Notes under the pieces: model-generated
The model's input: the letters and a program-made list of their open reading frames with translations, nothing else
The model's database searches: none
What the model was told of the DNA's origin: nothing
In this document: positions 1 through 5,495 of the stretch, piece after piece
Numbering within the stretch: the first letter of the stretch is position 1
How the letters are laid out: each line of letters opens with the position of its first letter
Made by a program: the position numbers and the translations under genes
NCBI GenBank assembly: GCA_945912085.1
Contig: CAMEBJ010000094.1
Span: forward strand, 1 to 5,495
Direction of reading: 5' to 3'
From: an uncultured Bacteroidales bacterium
GTDB lineage: Bacteria > Bacteroidota > Bacteroidia > Bacteroidales > UBA932
Length of the DNA: 5,495 nucleotides

Positions 1-12
1 CTTTCTCGCCAT
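1..12 (-). CDS. clpX: ATP-dependent Clp protease ATP-binding subunit ClpX, first four codons only
   Basis: Only the start codon and three further codons (Met-Ala-Arg-Lys) lie in the window; the rest runs off the left edge. The ATG shares one base with the clpP stop codon in the string TAATG, a typical translational-coupling overlap. An AGGAG lies six bases upstream, inside the last clpP codons. The identification rests mainly on context: in Bacteroidota clpX usually follows tig and clpP, and a Met-Ala-(Arg/Lys)-Lys start fits that family. ClpX would be the AAA+ unfoldase that feeds substrates into the ClpP chamber. Four codons cannot prove this, and another gene start is formally possible. 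Confidence 0.7.
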
Positions 13-683
13 TATTTTCTCCTCTTGGAAAGAATTTCGTCAATCATTCCATACTCCTTGGCCTCAGCTGCGGACATCCAGAAATCCCTGTCACCGTCAG
101 CAACGATCCTCTCGAGAGGTTTTCCAGTGTGCTCGGAGATAATGCTATAGAGCTCTTTCTTGACCTTGACTATTTCCCTTGCGGCAATCTCGATGTCCGA
201 AGCCTGTCCCTGAGCTCCTCCGAGAGGCTGGTGAATCATCACCCTGGAGTGAGGAAGTGCCGAACGCTTTCCGGCAGCACCCGCACAAAGAAGGACGGCT
301 CCCATTGAGGCTGCCATACCCGTGCAGATGGTCGCCACGTCAGGTTCAACGAGCTGCATCGTGTCGTATATGCCCAAACCGGCAGACACAGAGCCTCCCG
401 GGGTATTCAGATAGATGGATATGTCCGCTGTACTGTCCTGCGAAGCGAGGAAAAGCAGCTGCGCCTGAATTATGTTGGCCACGTCATCGTCAATCGGGAC
501 ACCGAGGAAGATGATTCTGTCCATCATCAGACGGCTGAACACATCCATCGAAGCCACATTCAGTTTGCGTTCCTCAATGATGGTCGGGTTGATGTATGCG
601 GCCTGCATAGTCCGGTACCCGTCCATAGTCAATGAACTGATACCGAACTCAGACCTTGCATATTTTTCAAATTCTTTGCTCAT
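12..683 (-). CDS. clpP: ATP-dependent Clp protease proteolytic subunit ClpP
   Basis: This is the cytoplasmic serine peptidase that forms the double-heptamer chamber of the Clp protease and degrades proteins unfolded by ClpX. Numbered from the ATG at 683 (223 aa), the catalytic triad is complete: Ser126 in GMAASMG, His151 in MIHQP and Asp200 in DRDFW. The oxyanion-region motif NTPGGSV and the family block [12 protein letters not shown] are also present. Length is close to the usual 195-225 aa. The reading frame can be extended to a TTG at 692, adding Met-Pro-Leu, but the ATG at 683 gives the MSKEFEKYA start expected for Bacteroidota ClpP and is preferred. It follows tig by 11 bases and overlaps clpX by one base, so the three genes are probably one transcript. 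The roughly 30 residues before the core fold may include a processed propeptide, as in E. coli; this is inferred. Confidence 0.97.
   Translation of the reverse strand: MSKEFEKYARSEFGISSLTMDGYRTMQAAYINPTIIEERKLNVASMDVFSRLMMDRIIFLGVPIDDDVANIIQAQLLFLASQDSTADISIYLNTPGGSVSAGLGIYDTMQLVEPDVATICTGMAASMGAVLLCAGAAGKRSALPHSRVMIHQPLGGAQGQASDIEIAAREIVKVKKELYSIISEHTGKPLERIVADGDRDFWMSAAEAKEYGMIDEILSKRRK
19..23 (-). promoter_or_regulatory. Shine-Dalgarno-like AGGAG before clpX
   Basis: On the minus strand AGGAG lies six bases before the clpX ATG, within the codons for the Lys-Arg-Arg-Lys tail of ClpP. The starts of tig, clpP, the SDR gene and the HD hydrolase gene show no such site, as is usual in Bacteroidota. 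It may help reinitiation at the TAATG overlap, or may simply reflect the AGG AGA arginine codons. Function is inferred. Confidence 0.4.
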
Positions 684-694
684 CAGGGGCAAAA

Positions 695-2011
695 CTACTT
701 AAGTTCACGGAATTTCTCAACGGAAATCTTCTTTGTCTTGAGGGTGACCTGAGCCCTTGCTGCATTGAGCACTTTCTGCTCCTCAACCTGCTCATATACA
801 CGGCGTCCCTCTTTCTCCTGAGAGAGGATGTTCTTTGCAAAAGCCTCAAGCTGCTCCTCCGGAACATTGTTCATTCCGTACATCGCGAACTGGTAGGCTG
901 CGAAAGACTTCGCACTTGAGCGGAGATCCTCCTGCTCAACTTTGACTTCGTATTTCTGAGCAAGATATCCCTTGATCATCTGCCAGCGGTAGTCTTCGAG
1001 GAATGCGTCGAACTCCTTGTCGATGTCCTCCATCGTGAACTTGCCTTCATTTGCAACGAAAATCCACCTCTTGAGGAATTTCTCCGGGAGGGCGATGTCG
1101 GCCTTCTTCATCAGATAGTCCCTGGCATCCTTTGAGAAACGGAACTCTGACTCCTGTGCATACTCGGCAACGAGCCTTTCTGCAATCTTTGCATCAAATT
1201 CCTCCTCGGAGTTTACCTTTCCTTCTCCGAAAATCTTGTCGAAGGTCTCCTGTGAGACCTCTGCTGCCTTGAATGTCTTGACGTTCTTTACAGTCATCTT
1301 CCAGACAGGTTCAAGAGTTGCAAGTTCCTCCTTCTTCACCTTCAGGAGGGAAGCGCGGTCAGTCTCGTTCGTGAATGCCTTGTTCACATCGACATCAATT
1401 ACATCCCCGGCTTTCAGACCGATGAAAGAAGCCCTCTGCGATTCGTCAACGTTGCGGATTGAAACGTACGCTCCCTCAATCCTGGTCTCACCCTGCTCAA
1501 GGTCAACTATGATGAAGTCATCCTCGCCGGCAGCAATGCCGTCCTCGAGTGAGCCATACTGCTTGAGAAGGTTTGCCTTCATTTCCTTCTTTGCAGCCTC
1601 GGTCACGTTAATGTTGTAGTAAGGAATCTCATCCGAGGAGGAGAGCTCAAAATTGAGTTCAGGAGTTGTTGCAACATCGAACTTGAACGTAAAGTCGTTG
1701 CCGTCAACCCACTCTGTCTGAGGCTGGTCCTCTGCAGGAAGAGGCTCGCCCACAACGCGGAGGGAGTTCTCCCGGATGTAATTGTTAAGAGCCTCGGAGA
1801 TTACGTCATTGACACTGTCCACCAGGGCTGAAGGTCCGTACATCTTCTCGACGAGAGACACCGGAACCATTCCTTTGCGGAATCCCTTTATCTCCGCTTT
1901 CCTGCGATACTCGCTGATTCTTTTCTTTTTCTTGTCTGAATAATCCTCTTTCACAATTGAGAGAGTGAGTTCCAGATTCAAGTCATCAATCTGATTTTTA
2001 ATGATTTCCAT
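695..2011 (-). CDS. tig: Trigger factor, ribosome-associated chaperone
   Basis: Trigger factor binds at the ribosomal exit tunnel and shields nascent chains. The 438-aa protein has the family architecture. The N-terminal ribosome-binding domain (about 1-125) carries the docking-loop signature GFRKGMVP at 43-50, followed by VEKMYG and a GEPLP segment. A middle domain spans about 130-247. A helical C-terminal chaperone domain begins near 250 with FDKIFGEG and contains the block [11 protein letters not shown] near 308-318. Length matches the usual 430-450 aa. The middle domain lacks the FKBP active-site stretch around IPGFE seen in E. coli, so prolyl isomerase activity is doubtful; degenerate middle domains of this sort are usual in Bacteroidota. 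The ATG at 2011 gives a start that aligns with Bacteroides homologues and has no Shine-Dalgarno site. The stop is TAG. It is the first gene of the tig-clpP-clpX operon, behind a strong consensus promoter. Confidence 0.97.
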   Translation of the reverse strand: MEIIKNQIDDLNLELTLSIVKEDYSDKKKKRISEYRRKAEIKGFRKGMVPVSLVEKMYGPSALVDSVNDVISEALNNYIRENSLRVVGEPLPAEDQPQTEWVDGNDFTFKFDVATTPELNFELSSSDEIPYYNINVTEAAKKEMKANLLKQYGSLEDGIAAGEDDFIIVDLEQGETRIEGAYVSIRNVDESQRASFIGLKAGDVIDVDVNKAFTNETDRASLLKVKKEELATLEPVWKMTVKNVKTFKAAEVSQETFDKIFGEGKVNSEEEFDAKIAERLVAEYAQESEFRFSKDARDYLMKKADIALPEKFLKRWIFVANEGKFTMEDIDKEFDAFLEDYRWQMIKGYLAQKYEVKVEQEDLRSSAKSFAAYQFAMYGMNNVPEEQLEAFAKNILSQEKEGRRVYEQVEEQKVLNAARAQVTLKTKKISVEKFRELK

Positions 2012-2067
2012 CTTATCTAATTTATATTGTTTGTCTTGTTGGAATATTTAAAAGCCATAAAAGCCCG

Positions 2068-2098
2068 CAAATATACGAAACTGTTTTGACTTGTCAAA
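2068..2098 (-). promoter_or_regulatory. Bacteroidota-type primary promoter of tig-clpP-clpX
   Basis: On the minus strand a TTTG (2098-2095) is followed by exactly 19 bases and then TATATTTG (2075-2068). This matches the known Bacteroidota consensus, a -33 TTTG and a -7 TAnnTTTG spaced 19-21 bases. The predicted transcription start is near 2064, giving a leader of about 50 bases before the tig ATG. The site sits in the only spacer between the upstream hydrolase gene and tig, where an operon promoter is expected. The start point itself is inferred. Confidence 0.8.
2085..2098. repeat. Perfect 14-bp palindrome covering the -33 box of the tig promoter
   Basis: Read on the plus strand, TTTGAC and GTCAAA are separated by two bases (TT), giving a perfect inverted repeat of 6-bp arms. 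One arm contains the TTTG that serves as the -33 box on the minus strand. A dimeric regulator bound here could block or recruit RNA polymerase. The loop is too short and there is no T-run, so it is unlikely to be a terminator for the upstream gene. Chance occurrence in AT-rich DNA is possible. Confidence 0.4.
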
Positions 2099-2103
2099 CT
2101 CCA

Positions 2104-4125
2104 TTACTTGAGCTCGGGCCTTTTGGGGTACACAACCCGCGCGTGATGAGCCTGTGCGATGTACTCTTTCAGGACCGCTTTCAAGGTGTTGAGTTCCTTG
2201 AGGGAAATGTCGGCCATCTCGAACTGGCCTTCCCTCATCTTGCCTGCAACGATGCTCTCAACCAAGTCCGAAATGCTCTCGGCAGTGAAACTCTTCAGAG
2301 TTCTTGATGCAGCCTCGATTGTGTCACAGAGCATAAGAATAATCTGTTCCTTGGTGGTCGGCTTTCTTCCTTTGTAGCGGAAATCCCCTTCTGCAGACGG
2401 GTCGCCACCAGCCTCAAGATACTTGTTATAGAAATACGCAGTGCAGGTCGTTCCGTGATGCGTCAGGATGAAATCCCGGATGACAGCAGGGAGTTTCGCC
2501 TTCTCGGCAATCGTCAGTCCGTCAGGCACGTGACGGAGGATATCCCTCGCGCTTTCCTGAGGATTCAGTCCCTCGTGGTAATGCGAGCCGGTTGTCTCAT
2601 TCTCGATGAAACACAGAGGGTTGGCAGTCTTGCCGATGTCGTGGTACAAGGCACCGCAGCGAACCAGGGCCACATTCCCGTCAATGGCTCTTGCAGCAGC
2701 ATCAGCCATATTCATCACCTGGAGAGAATGCTGGAAAGTCCCGGGAGCCTTGTGTGCAAGGTCGCGCAGAAGTTTGTTGTTGGTGTCGCTCAACTCAATC
2801 AGACGGGAATTTGAAATCAGGTTGAATATTCTCTCAAACAGGTAGATGAGAGGATATCCAGCCACTGAGAAAAGCGATCCCAGAGCAAGGTAGAAAAGAG
2901 GCCTGTAATTGTCCACACCCTGAAATCCATCCATCAGTCGGAAGGCCATATAGGTCACCACCAATGATATATAGACGAAGAAAGCGGTCACGAACTGCAA
3001 CCATCCCTTGTTAAAATACCCGAATGAGAAAATTGCCACAACCCCGCCAACGAAATACATCACGAAAAGTTCGATTCCGTCGTGCGCAAAAATGAGCAGA
3101 GGCAGGAGCGAGACGATGTAGACCGGATATATCAACTTGTTCTTGAAGAACGCCGAAAGGTAAAGGGCGATTAATGAATATGGAACAAAATATATATACC
3201 CGTGTACTGACCGTTCGACGGCAAAGGTTGCGACGGCAGCAAGGAAAAATATTGCAAGGATATATATATACCTGTTGAATTCATTGAATATCAACGGATT
3301 TGAATAATATATCGTAAAGAACAGAATAAAGACCAGGGCGAGAGAGAGTAAAGCGTTTCCACCCCAAAGAAGAAGCGGAGAGCCGCTGTAGCCAAGGCTG
3401 TTCTCATACTCAACCCTGTAGGAATCAAGCATCTGTTCTATCTCAGCCGTGATGATTTCACCGTGGGACACAATCAGGGTTCCGGCCTTGACCACTCCCG
3501 AAGTCGGGGAAATGTAGTTGACAGTCTGGTCGTGAATGAGTTCAGTGGTCTGTTTGTCCAGAAGAAGGTTCGGGGCAATCAGCTCATACAATCCGGAATA
3601 GTGGCAAAGGGAATCCGCATCGACCCTGACATTGTTCCTCCTCAGGTCGGACAGGAGTTTGGAACGGGCGTCAGAAACCTTGTAAACCTCTGAAACAGGG
3701 TATTTTGCGGCCCTTTTATCTTTCTGGATGTAAATGATGTCAGATGAGAACCCTCCGGCATCTTCAAGGACACCGAGGGAATATATTCCGGCAAGGATTC
3801 CGCGGATTTCAGGTCTGAGTGAGTCGCAATCGCCGAGATTCAGAGATTCGACTCCGGAAAGGATCTCCCCGGTAACGGAATCGTTGTACCTGTAGTAGGG
3901 AACTACACCGGAACCGGCATTCTCCCTTTCCTGCTGCAATTGCGATGCGGTCTTGAGTACAGGAAAATCAAACTGGGCAATCAGGGTCTCGTAAAGCCAC
4001 GGAGATCCTTTCCTGTAGTCATAGTTGAACTTCCCGCTGCGGGGCATCAGAAGAAGAAGACACACAAAAAGCAGTACCAGAGGAAGATATATCCTGAAAC
4101 TGCGGGGAAATCTCGCCTTGTCCAT
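2104..4125 (-). CDS. pgpH: Membrane HD-domain phosphohydrolase, PgpH/YqfF type (probable c-di-AMP phosphodiesterase)
   Basis: Characterised members of this family hydrolyse cyclic di-AMP in the cytoplasm, ending signals tied to potassium, osmotic and cell-wall balance. The 673 residues show the family order: a membrane anchor (about 12-27), a large extracytoplasmic domain (about 30-250), seven predicted membrane segments (about 251-274, 286-303, 310-327, 331-348, 351-371, 375-395, 409-434) and a cytoplasmic HD domain (about 450-650). Candidate metal ligands are all visible: His466 in APGTFQHS, His495-Asp496 in YHDIGK, His532 in RHVPDG, His556-His557 in THHGT and Asp601 in CDTIEA. FIENE and the NP segment after it also match the family. 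Length is close to the usual roughly 700 aa. The start is ATG at 4125 with no Shine-Dalgarno site. It probably does not share a promoter with tig, which has its own. Substrate specificity is inferred from family membership. Confidence 0.93.
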   Translation of the reverse strand: MDKARFPRSFRIYLPLVLLFVCLLLLMPRSGKFNYDYRKGSPWLYETLIAQFDFPVLKTASQLQQERENAGSGVVPYYRYNDSVTGEILSGVESLNLGDCDSLRPEIRGILAGIYSLGVLEDAGGFSSDIIYIQKDKRAAKYPVSEVYKVSDARSKLLSDLRRNNVRVDADSLCHYSGLYELIAPNLLLDKQTTELIHDQTVNYISPTSGVVKAGTLIVSHGEIITAEIEQMLDSYRVEYENSLGYSGSPLLLWGGNALLSLALVFILFFTIYYSNPLIFNEFNRYIYILAIFFLAAVATFAVERSVHGYIYFVPYSLIALYLSAFFKNKLIYPVYIVSLLPLLIFAHDGIELFVMYFVGGVVAIFSFGYFNKGWLQFVTAFFVYISLVVTYMAFRLMDGFQGVDNYRPLFYLALGSLFSVAGYPLIYLFERIFNLISNSRLIELSDTNNKLLRDLAHKAPGTFQHSLQVMNMADAAARAIDGNVALVRCGALYHDIGKTANPLCFIENETTGSHYHEGLNPQESARDILRHVPDGLTIAEKAKLPAVIRDFILTHHGTTCTAYFYNKYLEAGGDPSAEGDFRYKGRKPTTKEQIILMLCDTIEAASRTLKSFTAESISDLVESIVAGKMREGQFEMADISLKELNTLKAVLKEYIAQAHHARVVYPKRPELK

Positions 4126-4235
4126 ATACTACTCAAGTTTCGCAAGTTCATAATTATCTGTTATCGTGAGGGTTGTGCGTCTTGCGAAACTTCTTCCCAC
4201 CGCACAATTCTCATCTACGTTACCCCTATCCTAAA

Positions 4236-4256
4236 TCCTTTCCCTCGGGGAAAGGA
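4236..4256. repeat. Strong hairpin: 9-bp perfect stem, 3-base loop
   Basis: TCCTTTCCC at 4236-4244 and GGGAAAGGA at 4248-4256 are exact reverse complements around a 3-base loop. This is the strongest stem in the spacer and lies 62 bases past the SDR stop codon in the direction of transcription. On the minus strand it is followed by TTTAGG rather than a real T-run, so classic intrinsic termination is only weakly supported. A processing or stabilising structure, or part of a repeat element, is equally possible. Confidence 0.5.
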
Positions 4257-4265
4257 CTTACTATC

Positions 4266-4279
4266 GATGCTAAAGCATC
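4266..4279. repeat. Short hairpin GATGCT/AGCATC
   Basis: GATGCT and AGCATC are exact complements around two bases; in practice this would be a 5-bp stem with a 4-base loop. It lies ten bases from the stronger hairpin and appears to be part of the same structured spacer. On its own it would be unremarkable. Confidence 0.35.
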
Positions 4280-4291
4280 TCCAAACAAGGT

Positions 4292-4308
4292 GTTTCGCAT
4301 TGCGAAAC
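4292..4308. repeat. 17-bp near-continuous palindrome GTTTCGCA-T-TGCGAAAC
   Basis: Two 8-bp arms flank a single central T. It begins 9 bases past the SDR stop codon in the direction of transcription. The arms are the same sequence family as the repeats at 4135-4145 and 4182-4192. The minimal loop favours a protein-binding site or a duplex-level repeat over an RNA hairpin, but this is inference. Confidence 0.45.
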
Positions 4309-4317
4309 TTAAGTTCA

Positions 4318-5139
4318 TTATTTCTTCTTAAACGGGCTGTCAGGCTCCTTTGCCATATAGCTGAATTCAAGACGGTCCGTCAGTCGCGGGAATCGCTTGC
4401 TCATCCAGACCGTCAACTTGCCGATCGGAGTGAGAATCATCTCCGACTTCCTCTTTGCAAGTCCTTTGGCAAGGTACAGGGCAACCCTCTCGGCCGTCAT
4501 CATCTTGCCCTCGTCACGAGGGGTACGCCCCTGCTGCGAGCCGTCCGCGGTCAGAGCGGCGTTCCTGACATTGGATGCGGTGAAACCCGGTGCGAAAACC
4601 ATCACATGCAGACCGTCATACAAATGTTCAATCCTGAGGGTGTCCAGGAAGCCTCTGATGGCATACTTCGACGAAGAATAGCCTGTGCGGGCAGGGAGTC
4701 CGGCATATCCGGCAATGGATATCACTCCCACGACAGAACCTTTGCTGTCAAGCAGGTATGGCAGGGCATACTTGGTACAATAGACAGTACCCCAGAAGTT
4801 TACATCCATCAGGGTCTTTATGACACTCAAGTCGAGGTCCCGGAACATTGCCCTCATCGAGAGTCCGGCATTGTTCACCAGAATGTCAATCCTGCCGTAC
4901 CTCCCGACTGTCCTGTTGATGAGGTTCGCACAGTCCTCCTCCCTGGAGACATCAGTCTTTACACAGAGCACGTTCTCCGGGCCGAGTTCTCTGGCAAGTT
5001 CCTCAAGCTTGTCGATGGAACGGGCCGCAAGGGAAAGCCTCGCCCCGAGGGAAGCGAATAATTTGGCAGAAGCCAACCCTATTCCAGAGCTGGCTCCCGT
5101 TATAATCATTACTTTACCTCTAAAGTAATTTTTGTCCAT
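4318..5139 (-). CDS. Short-chain dehydrogenase/reductase (SDR), classical type
   Basis: This is a cytoplasmic NAD(P)-dependent oxidoreductase with a Rossmann fold. Numbered from the ATG at 5139 (273 aa), it has the cofactor-binding TGASSGIG at 14-21, NNAG at 89-92, and the complete catalytic tetrad Asn114, Ser141, Tyr154 and Lys158 (YSSSK). PGF follows at 184-186. An Ala-Arg after the second strand suggests NADPH preference, which is inferred. A TTG at 5145 would add two residues, but the ATG is preferred. The segment YSSSKYAIRGF resembles 3-ketodihydrosphingosine reductases and DHRS7-like enzymes, so reduction of a lipid or long-chain ketone is plausible. It follows the PLP enzyme by 11 bases and is very likely co-transcribed with it. 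Length is slightly above the usual 250 aa because of a Lys/Arg-rich tail. The substrate cannot be read from sequence. Confidence 0.9.
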   Translation of the reverse strand: MDKNYFRGKVMIITGASSGIGLASAKLFASLGARLSLAARSIDKLEELARELGPENVLCVKTDVSREEDCANLINRTVGRYGRIDILVNNAGLSMRAMFRDLDLSVIKTLMDVNFWGTVYCTKYALPYLLDSKGSVVGVISIAGYAGLPARTGYSSSKYAIRGFLDTLRIEHLYDGLHVMVFAPGFTASNVRNAALTADGSQQGRTPRDEGKMMTAERVALYLAKGLAKRKSEMILTPIGKLTVWMSKRFPRLTDRLEFSYMAKEPDSPFKKK

Positions 5140-5150
5140 AATCAAATGTT

Positions 5151-5495
5151 TTATTCCAACATTCCGCGGTCAACGATCTCGGTGCCATCGTACTCTCCAC
5201 GCTCAAGCTTTGCCCTTACTTCAGCAAAAGTCTTGAGGGTGTACTCGACATCCTCCATCGAATGGGCTGCTGTCGGGATTATGCGGAAGATGATCATACC
5301 CTTCGGAATGACAGGATAGACCACAATCGAGCAGAAGATTCCGTAGTTCTCACGAAGGTCAACCGCCATCTGGGTCGCCTGGGCCACACCGCCCTTGATT
5401 GCCACCGGAGTCACACAGGCCTCTGCCGGCCCAATCTCGAATCCGAGCTTGCGGAAGCCGTCCTGAAGTGCCCTTGTGACAGTGAAGAGTTTCTT
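5151..5495 (-). CDS. PLP-dependent alpha-oxoamine synthase / class II aminotransferase family enzyme, C-terminal part
   Basis: The frame is open from the right edge to a TAA at 5151, so 114 residues are visible and the start lies outside the window. The GTG at 5414 is an internal valine, not a start, because 27 in-frame codons precede it. The segment looks like the C-terminal domain of the 2-amino-3-ketobutyrate CoA ligase / 8-amino-7-oxononanoate synthase / serine palmitoyltransferase group: a KLGFEIGP strand, then YPVIPKG followed by an Arg-containing strand and PTAAH, which match the usual YPVVPKG..R...SAAH pattern. These enzymes condense an amino acid with an acyl-CoA and release CO2. The PLP lysine and other catalytic motifs are outside the window, so the exact substrate is unknown. 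The SDR gene 11 bases downstream would suit reduction of its ketone product, as in sphingoid-base synthesis. The tail of about 20 charged residues extends past the usual end of the fold. Confidence 0.82.
   Translation of the reverse strand, partial: KKLFTVTRALQDGFRKLGFEIGPAEACVTPVAIKGGVAQATQMAVDLRENYGIFCSIVVYPVIPKGMIIFRIIPTAAHSMEDVEYTLKTFAEVRAKLERGEYDGTEIVDRGMLE

Larger units (their letters stand above)
4135..4310. repeat. Palindrome-rich intergenic element bounded by 11-bp inverted repeats (REP/MITE-like candidate)
   Basis: The 192-base spacer between the SDR and HD hydrolase genes is dense with symmetry. AAGTTTCGCAA at 4135-4145 is matched by its exact complement at both 4182-4192 and 4300-4310, so the outer pair bounds a 176-bp unit. 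With the nearer copy the arms extend to 12 bp (4135-4146 and 4181-4192). A partial fourth copy, GTTTCGCA at 4292-4299, pairs with 4301-4308. Two further hairpins lie between them. I see no transposase and no clear target-site duplication. It could be a mobile palindromic repeat, a termination or mRNA-stability region for the SDR transcript, or a regulatory cluster for the HD hydrolase gene. Its identity is unresolved. Confidence 0.55.

Noticed and set aside
684..692. TTG start for clpP adding three residues
   Set aside because: The ATG at 683 gives a start matching Bacteroidota ClpP and leaves a normal 11-base gap after tig. The TTG has no supporting ribosome-binding signal.
2017..2058. 13-codon upstream frame in the predicted tig leader
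   Set aside because: It is short, AT-rich and has no ribosome-binding signal; the peptide shows no attenuation-type codon run. It is likely chance.
2048..2104. 18-codon frame starting at a TAATG overlap with the HD hydrolase stop
   Set aside because: It lies over the tig promoter, and its Phe-rich, low-complexity peptide is explained by the AT-rich TTTG and TATATTTG boxes. It would be cut off from the tig transcript.
3190..3320. Runs of alternating TA (tatatata) as a possible repeat or regulatory tract
   Set aside because: They lie within the hydrolase membrane segments and simply encode Tyr and Ile codons.
4126..4170. Promoter for the HD hydrolase gene with TAATTATG as a -7 box
   Set aside because: The box has one mismatch to TAnnTTTG, and no TTTG lies at the required 19-21-base distance upstream, so I could not support it.
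3940..5061. A 373-codon plus-strand open frame antisense to the HD hydrolase and SDR genes
   Set aside because: It lies opposite two well-supported genes and crosses the repeat-rich spacer. Its translation has no recognisable motif and is rich in Arg, His, Pro and Gly, as expected of a shadow frame over coding DNA.
5140..5145. TTG start for the SDR adding two residues
   Set aside because: The ATG at 5139 is the ordinary start codon and lies immediately downstream. The extension adds nothing to the fold.
5412..5414. GTG as the start of an 87-residue protein
   Set aside because: The frame continues open to the window edge, and the preceding 27 codons encode sequence that belongs to the same aminotransferase-type fold, so this is an internal valine.

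Overview
The window reads as a piece of a Bacteroidota chromosome, most likely order Bacteroidales. Four things suggest this: the gene order tig-clpP-clpX; a trigger factor and a ClpP that read like Bacteroides family members; a promoter matching the Bacteroidota consensus (TTTG, 19 bases, TAnnTTTG); and the near absence of Shine-Dalgarno sequences. I would not go below order level. Every convincing gene is on the minus strand, so transcription runs from high to low coordinates. No stretch longer than 300 bases lacks a gene.

In transcription order, 5495-5151 is the C-terminal third of a PLP-dependent alpha-oxoamine synthase-type enzyme. It is followed 11 bases later by a classical short-chain dehydrogenase/reductase (5139-4318). 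The pair resembles the first two steps of sphingoid-base synthesis (condensation, then ketone reduction), but this is inference. Next is a 192-base spacer (4317-4126) filled with inverted repeats that resemble a small palindromic or MITE-like element. Then comes a PgpH/YqfF-type membrane HD phosphohydrolase (4125-2104), the family that degrades cyclic di-AMP.

A 92-base spacer (2103-2012) carries a very good Bacteroidota promoter, with a perfect 14-bp palindrome covering its -33 box. It drives a protein quality-control operon: trigger factor (tig, 2011-695), ClpP protease (683-12) and the first four codons of ClpX (12-1). The genes are packed tightly: 11 bases between tig and the preferred clpP ATG, and a one-base TAATG overlap between clpP and clpX. 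Trigger factor handles nascent chains at the ribosome, and ClpP with ClpX degrades unfolded or tagged proteins.

Most of the window is conserved core genome. I found no previously undescribed system that I can defend. The items most worth a second look are the repeat-rich spacer at 4135-4310, the palindrome on the tig promoter, and the PLP enzyme/SDR pair.
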